From Bacteroidales bacterium (GTDB taxonomy: Bacteria > Bacteroidota > Bacteroidia > Bacteroidales > JAFGXI01): DNA of 55,146 nucleotides. Below, one piece after another: positions 55,131-55,146 of the stretch. The DNA is taken from positions 1 through 55,146 of the forward strand of contig JAFGXI010000025.1 in the NCBI GenBank assembly GCA_016936665.1, read 5' to 3'. Under the pieces are notes generated by a model. The model saw only the letters and a program-made list of their open reading frames with translations, was not told the DNA's origin and made no database searches. The position numbers and the translations under genes are program-made. Positions within the stretch are counted from its first letter, which is position 1; each line of letters starts with the position of its first letter.

Positions 55131-55146
55131 TCCTAAATGTTCTTTA
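55060..55146 (+). mobile_element. possible insertion-sequence left end, cut by window edge
   Basis: Directly where the patatin gene loses homology the sequence reads TGACTCGTCCTAAAAAAAGT, then TTACACTTTTT. A TG start followed by a C-rich patch and an A run before GTTTACAC resembles the terminal repeats of IS3-type elements. No transposase is visible because only 87 bases remain. Confidence 0.4.

Noticed and set aside
1..55146. CRISPR array, rRNA operon or replication origin
   Set aside because: No regularly spaced repeats, rRNA signatures, or dnaA boxes with dnaA were seen anywhere in the window.

Overview
The window is a low-GC, gene-dense piece of a Bacteroidota chromosome. The signs are two long proteins built of SprB-type repeats, type IX secretion (T9SS) C-terminal sorting domains, homologues of the T9SS factors SprE/PorW and PorX, a TonB energy transducer, lipoproteins with acidic or lysine-rich residues after the lipid Cys, and promoters of the Bacteroidota type (TTG or TTTG, 19-20 bases, TAnnTTTG). 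The order cannot be fixed from the sequence; a free-living, gliding-related or marine lineage is plausible.

Layout. 1-10 kb: an SprB-repeat surface protein cut by the left edge, then a deoxynucleoside kinase, a TtcA-like tRNA thiolase, TonB, a LuxR-type response regulator, an SDR-type L-threonine dehydrogenase, an Ig-like lipoprotein, ComF, a TPR lipoprotein and a c-type cytochrome lipoprotein. 10-17.5 kb: a conserved gene of unknown function followed by deoC, rpiB, sprE/porW and porX, all on the plus strand, then tRNA-Pro with its own promoter and terminator. 17.7-21.6 kb: a decayed gene fragment, a T9SS cargo gene broken at both of its export signals, and a lipoprotein. 21.7-30.4 kb: a 2103-residue TPR/beta-propeller/coiled-coil protein ending in three SPOR-like domains, a small secreted protein, rpsT and an outer-membrane barrel.

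30.4-46.2 kb: queD, an ATP-cone/Mrr-like nuclease, a second SprB-repeat T9SS cargo protein, a minus-strand shikimate cluster aroB-aroD-aroA-aroC-radC with overlapping genes, an SDR and AMP nucleosidase, then a plus-strand run of a starch-synthase-like protein, a DUF4270-like lipoprotein, glmS and asnS. 46.2-55.1 kb: an inverted second copy of the decayed fragment, an orphan secreted protein, a PadR regulator with two unusual membrane proteins, a possible small RNA, a methyltransferase, a MORN-repeat protein, cysS, and a patatin-like gene that loses homology at what looks like an insertion-sequence end.

The most novel-looking unit is 48283-51053: a PadR regulator whose gene overlaps a membrane protein made of a HAAS-like N-terminal domain, three hairpins related to GldL (spaced exactly 60 residues apart) and a GldM-like periplasmic part. 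A second protein follows with two such hairpins and a similar periplasmic part. GldL and GldM form the proton-driven T9SS motor as separate proteins; here their elements appear fused, and the acidic residue of the GldL membrane segment is not seen. Other items of note are the 335-bp inverted pseudogene pair flanking 28 kb, the double lesion of the T9SS cargo gene, and the SPOR-ended giant protein that resembles PorE in its first half.
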